Shown here piece by piece: positions 42,731-52,498 of a DNA stretch of 64,000 nt; the stretch's first letter is position 1; every line of letters begins with the position of its first letter. Under the pieces are notes generated by a model, which was not told where the DNA came from, ran no database searches, and worked only from the letters and a program-made list of their open reading frames with translations. This DNA comes from JAUWKC01 sp035527845 (GTDB lineage: Bacteria > Planctomycetota > Phycisphaerae > Sedimentisphaerales > Anaerobacaceae). Where the stretch lies: positions 34,061 through 98,060 of the forward strand of contig DATKZT010000083.1 in assembly GCA_035527845.1 (NCBI GenBank). The letters are read 5' to 3'. The position numbers and the translations under genes are program-made.

Positions 42731-45700
42731 TTAGGGCCATAGCGCCGAATAAAGCCAGTTTTCCCCAATAACGGCAAGGTCCTTCCAATCGATAATGTCG
42801 TCTGCGGGAATGCCAATGTCAAATTCAGGATTATATTCAGGATCTCCCGGCTGGCTCAGCCACGCCGAGGCCAGCAGACCAAAATCATACATCTGAACGC
42901 GGCAGTTCAGGTCCAGGTCGCCTCTGGCACGCATATCACCCGTCGTCTCAGTGCACAGCACGCAGCGCACGGCTTGCGAGGCGATGGGCACATCGTTTCC
43001 GTCGCCGTCCGCTGCCAGAAGCACGATGTCGATGAACACAGATCCCTCATACTCGGCAAAGGCCACATCTACCGGCAGCTCCACAGTCTCTCCAAGCGCC
43101 ACCGGTACGCTGCCCTCCAGGGTGGTTCCCGGAGCATATCCGTCAAGCAGGATAAACTCGTCGTCCGGCCCGTCGTCCGGTACCATCGCCATGATTTTGT
43201 AATCAAGGATTCCGCACGCATCGGCGATGTTGGTCACTTCAAAGCCCATGCTCGCCGACGGGCCGTTCCCGTCAGGGAAGTAGATAAAGGGAACTGGCCC
43301 CGTCGGGCGCCAGTATGGGTCGTCCTTCCAAGGGAGCACACCGCCACACCAGCGACTGGCCCGCAGCGTGCCGATGCTCGCAATGATATTCTTGCTATAC
43401 ATATTCTGCACCGTCACATGACAGCAGGACGTAACATTGAGCAGACCCGACATTCCTGACCCGCAGTTAAACGAAATCTCCGCGGACTCACATTGGCCGG
43501 CCTCTACCCACACTTGCCCCGAATCATAGGGACCGGCAAAGTCGCACCCGGGCCCGAAGACCCCCTGCGCGTTCCACGCATACTGATGGTCAAAACCAGT
43601 GAAGTTGCAGATAGTCAGCACCATTATGCCCGGCTTATCGGGACAGCACGACATAAACCGCGTCACGTGCGCGTATTCCTTGCACTTACCGCTGTCGTCT
43701 GCGTCGGTTATCTTCACGATTTCCTCATCTTCCAGCACGCGGTCGAACATCTCCACCTCGTCAAGTATGCCCTCGAAGTAGGTGGCGGGCCCGGAGATTC
43801 CGTAGCCTCCGCCGATTCGCAGTTTAGCTGCATTGGTCAAACTGCCGGACTTGCCCGAGGCGTTGAATGTCCCCACGGGCGAACCGTCGTCCACATACAG
43901 ATTCAGTCCGGTCGAACTGTCACGATCAAGTGTGGCGACAACATTATGCCACGAATCATCGGCCACAAAGGCATCGGGTCCCACGGCGATAAACTCCGCA
44001 AAGCCCGGGGTGACCGGGTCCGCCAGAGCAAAGGCCAGATACCCGTAATGCAGGAAAAAGGCATAGCCGCTTTCTTCCGTTCTCTTGTCAACAATCGGCA
44101 AGAACGGCGTGAAGTCGTTGTCCGTCTTAACCCAGGCATCAATCGACAAGTCGCCGATGCCGAAGTTGATCTCCGCATGGTCGTCAACCTCGAGATAATC
44201 GTCGTAGCCGTCGAACATAAGGGCACGGTCCACCAGTCCCTCGCCCGGCGGTATGGCCGGCGTCGGCGTGGGCGAGCCAACATACGTTCCTTCATTATTG
44301 AACCCTGCAATGTCGCGCGCCGTTGGGCCCGTCTCCTCATCCAGAGGCCACCACGCCACCGCGTCATAGGGAACAGCTACGCAGTTCGGACAATCCTCAC
44401 TGGCGTTATCACAGTTACTGCCCTCGCCTAAGTACACACCGTTGTAAGCCTCATTACAGTCCTTCTCGGTGACGCCCTCTTTGCAGTACAGTGTGCTCTG
44501 TTGCGTCTCCCGGTCGTACCGCCGATAGCAGCACGCCCCGTTGGCGTCGTTCGGGCATACTACCGTCACGTAGTAGTAACATTCCACCAGATTACCTTCC
44601 ATATCCTCAGCACTGCACGTCACCTTGTTTACGCCCACCGGGAAGAAATGGGGCGAGTCAAAATTGCACTGGAGCTCGGCGCCGTTGCAGTCCCCGGAAA
44701 GCTGCGGCGTCTGCAAATCCACCCAGGCCCCCTGCAGGGCGACATTGTCGCACTTTACAAATATGTCATTCGGGCAGATTATTCGGCATGGCCCGCAGTT
44801 CGCATCGACCGTGAGGCTGCACAGTTTTGGGCTGTTGGGGAAATCCGCACACGGCCCGTTGCAATCGCCTAACTCCGCCGGCCGGGACCGGCTCAGCTTC
44901 ACCCTCACCTGAATGAATCGACCGGAGACTCCGCCGAATGGCACGCCATCCTGCACCTCCATATAATCTCTGTTCTCCAGGTCCTCTTCGGCATTGGCGG
45001 CACGTGCCCACACCTTCACCCAAGTGTCCGGCGGTGTTGTAATGCTCGTCCACGAAACCGTTCCCCACTGCTGGCCCGGCACGCCGCTGTCAAAAATCAC
45101 CCTCCAGAAGCCCTGCTGCGTCCCCTGATTTGCCAGGTTTCCCGTGAAATCGCTGTACGTGTAAGGATGGGGCCCGGTCTGCTGCGGACCTCCTGTAGCA
45201 ATATTGGCCCCGGTCCCCGGATTCAGCTTGCACCAGTTGTTGCTGCCCATTCCCACGACGATAATGTCTCCGTACCGATCCACGCCGATACCTACCGGCA
45301 GGTCCACCTTCTTACCCACAGGGGACGTCGGCAAAGAAAAGTTCTGGGCAGAATACGGTAGAGCGCTATTGAACCGTGCAACCTTATCCACTAAGTCACA
45401 CGTCAGCCAGATACGTCCATCCGGATGGACCGTGACCCCCCGAGTGCGACCGCTTGCTCCTGTGGGGTATGTAAACCCTTGCGCCGGGTCCCAACGAATG
45501 CATCTGTTGCCCTCCTTGGTGTACAGGTCGCCCATCCAGACGATGCAATTGGCGTCAACCGCAATCCCGTATGGCCGACCGTTGGTATTTAGCGTCTGGC
45601 ACACCTGCGCAGCCTCGCCAGGGGCGTCGCCAGGGTCAATCTCTACCAGCCTTCCATCGTTCGTGTCGGACCAAGTCGAGACATAGAGCTTCCCGTTGGG

Positions 45701-47983
45701 GCTTACGGCCATCCCGTAGGCCGTATAGCCAATATAGACCTGGTCCACCTCTTCCGGTCGCTGGGCAGCGGCAGTATAAGGGAATGTTGGATAATTACCT
45801 GGTGAGAAGGTAGCGGGATTGTCCTGATCATCTACCTGCGCGTCCGGGTCCACCTTCAGGCATCGCTTGCCAAAAAACAAGCCCACCCAGAGGTTGCCAT
45901 TATGGTCAAACGCCAGCGCCCGAGCGCAGGAATCGTTCTTCATGTTACCGCCAACGAGATAGTGGCGTACAACCGCGACGTCCTTTCCCCAAGCATACAT
46001 CTCGTACGAATTGATTATCCCATGTCCGGGCGAACCCACAGAGTCATTATCCTTGGATGTCGTCCCTTGCGGGGGCGGATTCAGGAGAATCTTGGTAACA
46101 GACCCCTGATAATGATCCCGCTTGATACAATTTCCGTCTTTATCCCACTGCACACATCCCCCATTAAGGTTGCGATTGGCGACCCAGCAGTTGCCCACAG
46201 CATCCACGGCGGTTCGTGATGGACTCAAGTAACTATAGCCTCCGTTCCACGGTGGTCCCGTGTAGTAGCGGGCCTCTTCCTTCCCGGTCATCGTGTTTAT
46301 CTTCGAAACGGTTCCCTCGGAGGCGTTGGCAATCCATGCATAGTCGAAGGCCGTCGCTGCGCAGGGATCATTTGCCTCGAGGAGCATCAGGCAGCCGTTG
46401 CAGTCCTCGGCGCCGACCTTCGTGCCGGTGAACTCTCCTTCGTTCCAGTCGCTTACATCATCGTAGGTCCTCGTCGGGCACTTGCACTTGCCCTTGCTGC
46501 CTGCGTCAAAGATCGCCTTAATCTCATCGGCCCCAAGTGCACGCCTGTATATCTCGACCTCGTCGATTTTACCTTCGAAGTACCCAAAGGGGCTCCTTCC
46601 GATCCACAGCGGGTCCGTACCGGAGAGGCCGTCGCAGTCCACCATGCTGCTGCCGGCGGCCTGCCCATTGATGTATAATCTGACAGGGCCTCCGTAAGGC
46701 GGCAGGTCCGACAGACGCTCCAGCGTCGCCGCCACGTGACTCCACTGCCCCGTCGGTACCGCATAGTCAGACTCAGCCCAATACGATTCCCACCCATCCT
46801 CGAGAAGTAGCGTAAGTAACCCACTACCATTGACTCGCAGCTCGTATCCGGGCCCGCCCCCGCGCTTTGCAACAATCGAGCCGTTATTGCTGTCCTCCAG
46901 CCATATCCAAGCGTCGATTGTCAAGTTGTCCCTTGCCCCGAAATTCAACTCCGGATGGTCCGCAGCCTGCAAGTAATCCGTTGATCCGTTAAAGCTCAGT
47001 GCATAATCAACTTTGCCCTCAAGCTGCTGTGGCGCCCCAACGTACGTGGCCTCATTGTCGTAGCCCTCTATGTCCATTGCGGTAGAGCCCGTCTTCTCAT
47101 CCAGCGGCCACCAGGCCGTCATCCCTTCAGGCGGGTCAACGCAGCAGCAGGTCGTAAAGCTCCAGACGTCCCCTTTCATTATCACCTCGTCCCAACAGAC
47201 CTCATCGGTCCGCCAATAGTACCTTCCCGGGCACGGCAGAGACCACCCCAGATCAAAGATATTAGCCTCCTGTTCCCCCTTGTACTCGGGCGACATCTTA
47301 GTGGCATTGCTCACAGCGTCAAAATCGACGCCGAAGTAAACTTGGTGGCGCATCGCACCAAGGCCAGGCGACCAGCTAAGAACCACATCCGGCTCCACAC
47401 AGTTGCCGTCATCAACCGGATTCGGATTCCAGGCCTTCTCACACTGCACGCATTTTACCGTCGTCTTACCCGGATTGATGTTGTCATAGTCAACCAACAC
47501 CTCGCTGCACTCCGGCTCGGGGCAGGTAATCCACCCGTGGTCCACATAGCCTTGAATCTGCGCCGCCGCATCCCCATCTACCACCAGCATCCCCCCACAG
47601 CAGATTTCCATCGTGCCGGTGCCGCCGCCGGCGCGCATTCCAAACGTGTGGGTGTTAATAACTCCTCCGCCGCAGATCCGTGCGTGCCCGACGCCGATGC
47701 CGCCGATCTCCAGATGGCCGCCCACACTCACAAAGCCGCCGTCCACATCCAAAGTGCCTGTGTGGCTTCCGTCGCCGTATATGTCGGAGCCGCCGTTGAC
47801 GGTCAGTGTGGCCCCGGCCCCAACGATGATGGTGCCGCCGCAGCAGTTTACGTCGTCGTACTCTTCTGTTCCGGTAACGGTGTGAGTATCGGGCCAGTTA
47901 ACATTCAGGTCGGCTGCCAACCCAGGTAATGACAGCACCGGCACTAAAACAAAACAAACTAAAAACATCAATTTCTTACACAT
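42731..47983 (-). CDS. Giant secreted multidomain protein: two LamG, NHL-like propeller, HYR, dockerin-like end
   Basis: 1750 residues, AAGGAGGTGCATC before ATG. Order: signal peptide (MLFLVCFVLVPVLSLPGLA-like), a short beta-solenoid-like N-terminus with repeated G-G (IIVGAGATLTVNGGSDIYGD), an Fn3-like Cys-containing segment, LamG 1 (about 285-520; GMTAWWPLDEKTGSTAMDI), a Vgb/NHL-like propeller (about 560-950; VSPNGKLYVSTWSDTNDGRL), a discoidin-like stretch, HYR domain (about 1090-1160; CSAEDMEGNLVECYYYV), LamG 2 (about 1215-1440), a Cys-rich region, and a two-part dockerin-like end (DLDLNCRVQMYDFGLLASAW, then DLAVIGENWLYSALWP). Likely surface-bound or released, for glycan binding or adhesion. 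No catalytic domain seen. Monocistronic. Confidence 0.85.
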   Translation of the reverse strand: MCKKLMFLVCFVLVPVLSLPGLAADLNVNWPDTHTVTGTEEYDDVNCCGGTIIVGAGATLTVNGGSDIYGDGSHTGTLDVDGGFVSVGGHLEIGGIGVGHARICGGGVINTHTFGMRAGGGTGTMEICCGGMLVVDGDAAAQIQGYVDHGWITCPEPECSEVLVDYDNINPGKTTVKCVQCEKAWNPNPVDDGNCVEPDVVLSWSPGLGAMRHQVYFGVDFDAVSNATKMSPEYKGEQEANIFDLGWSLPCPGRYYWRTDEVCWDEVIMKGDVWSFTTCCCVDPPEGMTAWWPLDEKTGSTAMDIEGYDNEATYVGAPQQLEGKVDYALSFNGSTDYLQAADHPELNFGARDNLTIDAWIWLEDSNNGSIVAKRGGGPGYELRVNGSGLLTLLLEDGWESYWAESDYAVPTGQWSHVAATLERLSDLPPYGGPVRLYINGQAAGSSMVDCDGLSGTDPLWIGRSPFGYFEGKIDEVEIYRRALGADEIKAIFDAGSKGKCKCPTRTYDDVSDWNEGEFTGTKVGAEDCNGCLMLLEANDPCAATAFDYAWIANASEGTVSKINTMTGKEEARYYTGPPWNGGYSYLSPSRTAVDAVGNCWVANRNLNGGCVQWDKDGNCIKRDHYQGSVTKILLNPPPQGTTSKDNDSVGSPGHGIINSYEMYAWGKDVAVVRHYLVGGNMKNDSCARALAFDHNGNLWVGLFFGKRCLKVDPDAQVDDQDNPATFSPGNYPTFPYTAAAQRPEEVDQVYIGYTAYGMAVSPNGKLYVSTWSDTNDGRLVEIDPGDAPGEAAQVCQTLNTNGRPYGIAVDANCIVWMGDLYTKEGNRCIRWDPAQGFTYPTGASGRTRGVTVHPDGRIWLTCDLVDKVARFNSALPYSAQNFSLPTSPVGKKVDLPVGIGVDRYGDIIVVGMGSNNWCKLNPGTGANIATGGPQQTGPHPYTYSDFTGNLANQGTQQGFWRVIFDSGVPGQQWGTVSWTSITTPPDTWVKVWARAANAEEDLENRDYMEVQDGVPFGGVSGRFIQVRVKLSRSRPAELGDCNGPCADFPNSPKLCSLTVDANCGPCRIICPNDIFVKCDNVALQGAWVDLQTPQLSGDCNGAELQCNFDSPHFFPVGVNKVTCSAEDMEGNLVECYYYVTVVCPNDANGACCYRRYDRETQQSTLYCKEGVTEKDCNEAYNGVYLGEGSNCDNASEDCPNCVAVPYDAVAWWPLDEETGPTARDIAGFNNEGTYVGSPTPTPAIPPGEGLVDRALMFDGYDDYLEVDDHAEINFGIGDLSIDAWVKTDNDFTPFLPIVDKRTEESGYAFFLHYGYLAFALADPVTPGFAEFIAVGPDAFVADDSWHNVVATLDRDSSTGLNLYVDDGSPVGTFNASGKSGSLTNAAKLRIGGGYGISGPATYFEGILDEVEMFDRVLEDEEIVKITDADDSGKCKEYAHVTRFMSCCPDKPGIMVLTICNFTGFDHQYAWNAQGVFGPGCDFAGPYDSGQVWVEAGQCESAEISFNCGSGMSGLLNVTSCCHVTVQNMYSKNIIASIGTLRASRWCGGVLPWKDDPYWRPTGPVPFIYFPDGNGPSASMGFEVTNIADACGILDYKIMAMVPDDGPDDEFILLDGYAPGTTLEGSVPVALGETVELPVDVAFAEYEGSVFIDIVLLAADGDGNDVPIASQAVRCVLCTETTGDMRARGDLDLNCRVQMYDFGLLASAWLSQPGDPEYNPEFDIGIPADDIIDWKDLAVIGENWLYSALWP

Positions 47984-48780
47984 GATGCACCTCCTTCAAA
48001 AAAACTAAACCATGCCTGCCAAGAACAATTTTCCACAAAACAGCCGGTAAAACCCTTTACCAGACTTTGTGCCCCTACTACTTTCTTGATCCCCGATTTT
48101 ATCCTCCTACCAAATTACCAAACGATCATATGTGTGGATCAAGATTAGTCTGTGGCGTTGCTTCCAACTAATCTTGTTGAGGCGTGGGTCAAAATCCAAA
48201 AAGCGCTCATCACAACTACTTTGCTCCTCCTCGACTGCGGTTATCTTGGAAAACGAACCGGCTCATTGGCCAATAAACATCGATGGCGGGACGGTCCCTC
48301 GCCGCCAACCTGGCGAGAAGACTGGGGAAAGAAACCGGTTGAAAGGTGGATAGACCCCGGCCGCCCCCAGGTTCCACTTTCAACTTCCGGTTACGGCCTT
48401 GATACATCGCCAGGTGCTCCTCATCGTGCACTTGACCGATGGCGAAAACGCAGCCGTCAGTCAGCCAAAAACGACCTGTTTCGCGGGGGAAAAGCCAGCA
48501 AGCTGCTCAAACGAGATGACTACCTACTGTTCTCCCGCTCCTACATCCGCCAATACGAGCCGGGTGTCGACTGCTCTTTCAAACGACAGACTTCGAAGCA
48601 GTGATTTGCCTTGTACCACGGTCGGACGCATTTGTCAACAGAAAACTCAAAAATTTGGTAACCGCGTAATCGGTCAGTTACGGGCGGGGAGGAACGCAAT
48701 AAGGCACGAGTCAAGCTTGAAGAGGGCCTCGTACGGGTCGATATCGCCTCGCATACTAAAACGGCCTCAAACACCCAACC
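47984..48780. other. Long intergenic region, no gene recognised
   Basis: Several short open frames on both strands (longest about 150 codons) have biased, shadow-like composition, no good ribosome site and no family likeness. Only the first 15 bases next to the giant gene are assigned, as its ribosome-binding site. I see no promoter, tRNA or repeat that I can support. Confidence 0.4.
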
Positions 48781-49836
48781 TTACACGTATTCCCAGTCTT
48801 TGAGCCACTGGTAATTGGCGGGCAGTTTGGCCCAGGTCTCGTCCATCGCCTGCTTCAGTTGCGTCGCGTCGGCCAAATCGAACTGCCGGCGCTCGAGCAC
48901 CGCTTTGGCAACGTTGTCCACCTGCTGCGGACTGATAAGGCCCGGTATGGGTACGATATGCGGATTGCAGAGTATATAACGAATCGCAAGACGAGCCCGC
49001 TTGTCGTCCTCTTCGGCGTTAGGGTCGTCTGGCGCGCTGCTGCCCTTGAACAGCGAGTTGCTCGCAAAAGGCTTTATCCCGAAAGCCCCGACGTCGCATT
49101 TCTCCAGCGCATCGAACACGCTGTCGGTCGGCAGCCGCTTGCTCTTGGCCGTATAAGGAAATACTACCACATCCACTTGCGGGAAGTATTCTATCATGAA
49201 CTTTATCCATCGCCGGTCGTGGGTCGAGAAGCCGCCGCAGCGTGCCTTGCCCTGCTTCTTGGCCTTCTCCAGAGCTTCCGCTATCTCGCACGCTGTATCG
49301 AACGAATGTCTTCCGCCCGGCTCCAGACACGTCATCCGCCACAGGTCCGCGTACTCGAGCTTCGTCTGCATCAGCAGCTCATCGAGACCCTCCATAAGTT
49401 TCTTTGCCGTCCGCCACTCCGCCTTACGCGGCCCCTTGCTGCCGTGGCACATCGCCAAGTAAAACTGGTCGCGCCGGCCTTTGAGAGCCTTGGCGTACGC
49501 TCGCACCTCTCCGTTCCAGCACGCATCCACATAGTTGATGCCCCGCTCGATACACCGGGTAATAACATCGTAGCGGTTCTCGTCGAAGTCCTGCTTCATC
49601 ACATCGACCCGCTTCCAGTGTCCCCCGATGCAAACCGCCGAGACCATCAGATTCGTCTTGCCCAACCGCCGGTATTCCATATCCGGATTGTAATTGAGAA
49701 TCTTGGACGTATCGACCGGCCCGCTCGGTCTCTTGGCGCCCTCGCCCCTGCCCGCCAACGTTGCCGCTACAGCCCCAGCCGCGGCCAAAGATGTGTTGCG
49801 AATAAAACTCCTTCGCGAAAGTCTTTCGTCTTTCAT
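48781..49836 (-). CDS. Tat-exported aldo/keto reductase-like protein, catalytic residues altered
   Basis: 351 residues, AAGGAG six bases before ATG. The Tat leader is LSRRSFIRNTSLAAAGAVAA. The AKR barrel starts MEYRRLGKTNLMVSAVCIGG and keeps the D of the tetrad in GINYVDACWNGEV, but the usual Tyr site is G, the Lys strand reads FYLAMCHGSKG, and the His of D-L-Y-x-x-H is Thr (ADLWRMTCLEPGG). The NADPH-phosphate end appears as KQGKARCGGFSTHD. An export signal is unusual for an NADPH enzyme. Possibly an inactive sugar- or cofactor-binding relative. Paralog of the next upstream gene (about 200 bases apart). Confidence 0.85.
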   Translation of the reverse strand: MKDERLSRRSFIRNTSLAAAGAVAATLAGRGEGAKRPSGPVDTSKILNYNPDMEYRRLGKTNLMVSAVCIGGHWKRVDVMKQDFDENRYDVITRCIERGINYVDACWNGEVRAYAKALKGRRDQFYLAMCHGSKGPRKAEWRTAKKLMEGLDELLMQTKLEYADLWRMTCLEPGGRHSFDTACEIAEALEKAKKQGKARCGGFSTHDRRWIKFMIEYFPQVDVVVFPYTAKSKRLPTDSVFDALEKCDVGAFGIKPFASNSLFKGSSAPDDPNAEEDDKRARLAIRYILCNPHIVPIPGLISPQQVDNVAKAVLERRQFDLADATQLKQAMDETWAKLPANYQWLKDWEYV

Positions 49837-50037
49837 TACGGCTCCTTGCTAATCGAGTGTGGCCCTGACTATACCCCCATATCGGACTCGCATTTCAGCA
49901 CAAACCGCCCGGAGCCCGATACTATGCTGTTCATAATTCCTATGATAAACCAATCCTGCAGGAATGTCAACAGCCGATCACCCTTTCTTCGCGTGATACC
50001 CTTACCCAGGCGTTCCAATACGCTACAATGCGGTTTC

Positions 50038-51150
50038 TCAGACGTATTCCCAGTTTTTCAGCCACTGATAATTCGCCGGAAGCTTCGCCCACGTCTGATC
50101 CATCACCGCTTCCAGCTCCTTTGCCTCAGCCTTATCCAGCTGGCGCCGCTCTTTGACGGCTTTGGCCATGTTGTCCACTTGGTCGGTGGTTATCATTCCC
50201 GGAATCGGCGCGGTCACCGCGGGGTTGCACAGGATATACCGTACCGCCATCCGCGCCAGCCGGTCGTTCTCGCCCGCCTCGGGGCAGCCCGGCGAGCCGT
50301 CGCCTTTGAAGAATGAACCGCCGCCGGAAAACGGCTTTATGCCGAACATGCCGACGTCGTGCTTGCGTATCGCATCGAACATGCTGTCCTCCGGCAGCTC
50401 CTTTGTCTTGGCCGTGTAGGGCGTCACCACCACCTGCACGACATCCGGGTAGGTCTCAATCATTGATTTTATATGCGGCCGGTCGTGCGATGAAAGACCC
50501 GTGAACCGCACCTTGCCCTGCTGCCGCGCCTTCTCGAGCGCCTGCATCATCTCGCCGACTTCCTCCTGCGTGTGCCTGCTGCTGCTGTCTATCATCGTTA
50601 TCCGCCAAAGGTCCACGTAGTCGAGCCTGCATAGCTGCATACCTTTATCGAGCGTCTTCAGCAGGCCGCCGGCCTTGCGGAACTGCTCGTTTCGCATCTC
50701 CTCCTGATACCACGAGAAACCAAGGTACACTGCTTCCCGCCGGCCTCGCAGCGCCTCGCTGTAACCATACGCCTCCTGCCATGTGCAGGCATCGATATAG
50801 TTGATGCCGTTCTCGATGCATCGGCTAACCACGTCCCGCCGATTTTTCCGGAAACCCTCGCTGTTCAGGTCCGCATTGAGCCACCGGCTCGAGTTACGAA
50901 AAACGCCCGGCACTACCGTGTCCAGCTTCTTCCAGTGCCCGCCCATACACACCGCTGAGATCCAGAGTCCTGTCTTACCTAATCGCCGGTACTCCATCTC
51001 CGGATTGTAGCTCCGCGTCTTCCGCACAGCGTCCTCATCCGCCCCGACACCCTTGCTGCCGCCCACGGCGCCCAAACCCACGGCCAGACCAGCCGCAGCA
51101 ATCGCGCCATCGCGCACAAATTCCCTTCGTGAGAGTCTCTCATCCTTCAT
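50038..51150 (-). CDS. Tat-exported aldo/keto reductase-like protein, second paralog
   Basis: 370 residues, GAGGAGA before ATG. Leader LSRREFVRDGAIAAAGLAVG. Same barrel opening as its neighbour (MEYRRLGKTGLWISAVCMGG) and the same first eight residues. Tetrad: D is kept in INYIDACTWQEAYGYSEAL (a Y-G is present but shifted), the Lys position is Ser (VYLGFSWYQ) and the His position Thr (VDLWRITMIDSSSRH). The pair arose by duplication and both share the same losses, so the change predates the duplication. An insertion of about 16 residues (VVPGVFRNSSRWLNAD) distinguishes it. Confidence 0.85.
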   Translation of the reverse strand: MKDERLSRREFVRDGAIAAAGLAVGLGAVGGSKGVGADEDAVRKTRSYNPEMEYRRLGKTGLWISAVCMGGHWKKLDTVVPGVFRNSSRWLNADLNSEGFRKNRRDVVSRCIENGINYIDACTWQEAYGYSEALRGRREAVYLGFSWYQEEMRNEQFRKAGGLLKTLDKGMQLCRLDYVDLWRITMIDSSSRHTQEEVGEMMQALEKARQQGKVRFTGLSSHDRPHIKSMIETYPDVVQVVVTPYTAKTKELPEDSMFDAIRKHDVGMFGIKPFSGGGSFFKGDGSPGCPEAGENDRLARMAVRYILCNPAVTAPIPGMITTDQVDNMAKAVKERRQLDKAEAKELEAVMDQTWAKLPANYQWLKNWEYV

Positions 51151-51409
51151 TACTCGTCTCCTCGTTAACTGGCGTGGCCCTTAAAATTATGATTAAAACT
51201 GACAGCACATATCTTCAAAGCCGGCATCCGACCCTTATAACCTAATCTCACCCAAATGTCAACCCTTTTCGCCCGCATCACCTACCCTGCTTGCCCGCTG
51301 CTTGCCCGCCGTAGGAGGGTCTGGCGGGTCCCTTGGGCGGGATGCGGAATCCATTCCCCCAAGTACCGAATACTAAATACTGAATACTAACGACTACTCC
51401 ACCACCGCC

Positions 51410-51458
51410 ACTTGTCCGCCTATGGCGGAATCCTTACTTGTCCGCCTGCGGCGGAATC
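51410..51458. repeat. Two-copy direct repeat with internal palindrome
   Basis: Two 23-base copies (51410-51432, 51436-51458) of ACTTGTCCGCC-NN-GGCGGAATC-type sequence, three bases apart. Each folds as TCCGCC/GGCGGA. A REP-like intergenic element. Confidence 0.6.
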
Positions 51459-51859
51459 ATTTACTCGCCCTCTGCCTTCTGTCCTCCCACCTGCCTTCAA
51501 ATAAGAACCACGCCCGAAGGGCCTCCACAATTTTGCATTTTGCATTTTAATCTTTGCATTTTCCGTTACAAGTGTCGAATATCCTCTACAAATTCGCCCT
51601 TTTTGTACAAACAAACCCAATCTCAAAAATACTCAAAAACAGCGCACCCTCTTTTATGCACAAGACTTACGACAATATACTCGCCTTCGCATCACCAAAA
51701 GCAAACCCAAAACGAACCCAATTTATCGCGGCGAAGCTGGATGCGAAGCCGGAACAAACCCAACCTGTCGCGGCGAAGCGTCACGCGAAGCCGGAACAAA
51801 CCCAATTTTTCAGTGGGAATTGTCAGATGCTCAGGCATGAATCCCGTCAAATATCCCGC
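51459..51859. other. Repeat-rich intergenic stretch without a gene
   Basis: Contains TTTGCATTTT-type reiteration near 51533-51565, AT-rich runs, and two 38-base near-identical units (51726-51763 and 51768-51805; CGCGGCGAAG and CGAAGCCGGAACAAACCCAA shared). Open frames across it are made by the repeats. The segment 51151-51409 also has no gene, only GC-rich inverted sequences near 51295-51345. Confidence 0.5.
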
Positions 51860-52204
51860 CTACACGGCAGACATTGGGATAATACAGAGAAATCTCAGGA
51901 TCGAATCGCCTGTATTTCTGAACTGGTGCTCCTTGCCCCCCGGCACAAATATCACATGCTCGGTCCCAAACTCGTGCTCGTTCCCTTCGAATACGAATAC
52001 GCCGTTACCTTCGACCGCGAATACTTCGTGCTCGTGCGGATGCGCGTGCAAAGGGGTATGCCCTCCCGGCTGCACCTCGAACATCCGCATCGCAATATTA
52101 GCCGCGCCGTCATCTTTCGAAATAAGCCACCGTATCTCGACGCCCTCGGCCCCTTCCATCTTAACCGGTTTTATGGTGATGTCACTGGCCCTCGTCACCT
52201 TCAT
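51860..52204 (-). CDS. Cupin-domain protein
   Basis: 114 residues from ATG 52204, preceded by AAAGGGAG; the longer frame to 52276 has no such site. A single small cupin: motif 1 GGHTPLHAHPHEHEVFAVEG with His-x-His and Glu, motif 2 PGGKEHQFRNTGDSILRFL. Binds one metal ion. Enzyme or sensor roles both occur in this family. Isolated gene between repeats and gatB, same strand. Confidence 0.88.
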   Translation of the reverse strand: MKVTRASDITIKPVKMEGAEGVEIRWLISKDDGAANIAMRMFEVQPGGHTPLHAHPHEHEVFAVEGNGVFVFEGNEHEFGTEHVIFVPGGKEHQFRNTGDSILRFLCIIPMSAV

Positions 52205-52354
52205 CTCTGCTCCCTTTGCATACCTTGCATTACTCAACATTCTAAATGGTACGATCAAAAGCGATCCACGCAACAATCATCATTTCGGCCGAATGGCCGC
52301 CAACCAACTCCTCATCGTCATTTCAACCATAGGACTGCGACGCACTCCCTCAAA

Positions 52355-52389
52355 GTCATTTCGACCGAGCGAAGCGAGCGGAGAAATCT
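52355..52389. repeat. GTCATTTCGAC...GAGAAATCT palindromic repeat
   Basis: GTCATTTCGACCGAGCGAAG and the following CGAGCGGAGAAATCT form an imperfect palindrome around GCGAAGCGAGC. Very similar sequences occur as dispersed intergenic repeats in many environmental genomes (general knowledge). Lies between the cupin and gatB. Confidence 0.5.
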
Positions 52390-52453
52390 GTTTGAAAAGG
52401 TTTCTCGTCCTGCTCTGCGAACGCACTCGGAGCGACACCTACACTATCGTGCC

Positions 52454-52469
52454 GACCCCAAAAGGGGTC
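52454..52469 (-). terminator. Possible gatB terminator hairpin
   Basis: GACCCC-AAAA-GGGGTC perfect hairpin 30 bases beyond the gatB stop. No T-run follows, so the call is weak. Confidence 0.35.
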
Positions 52470-52498
52470 TCTCAAGTCTTGACGTCAGAGAACAACGC

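Noticed and set aside
48132..48604. Overlapping short plus-strand frames
   Set aside because: No ribosome site, no similarity I can recognise, biased composition; left as non-coding.
48859..50316. 485-codon open frame on the plus strand
   Set aside because: Antisense to the two aldo/keto reductase genes, which have leaders and ribosome sites.
51410..51458. Possible CRISPR-like repeats
   Set aside because: Only two copies with a three-base gap and internal palindromes; no spacers and no cas genes.
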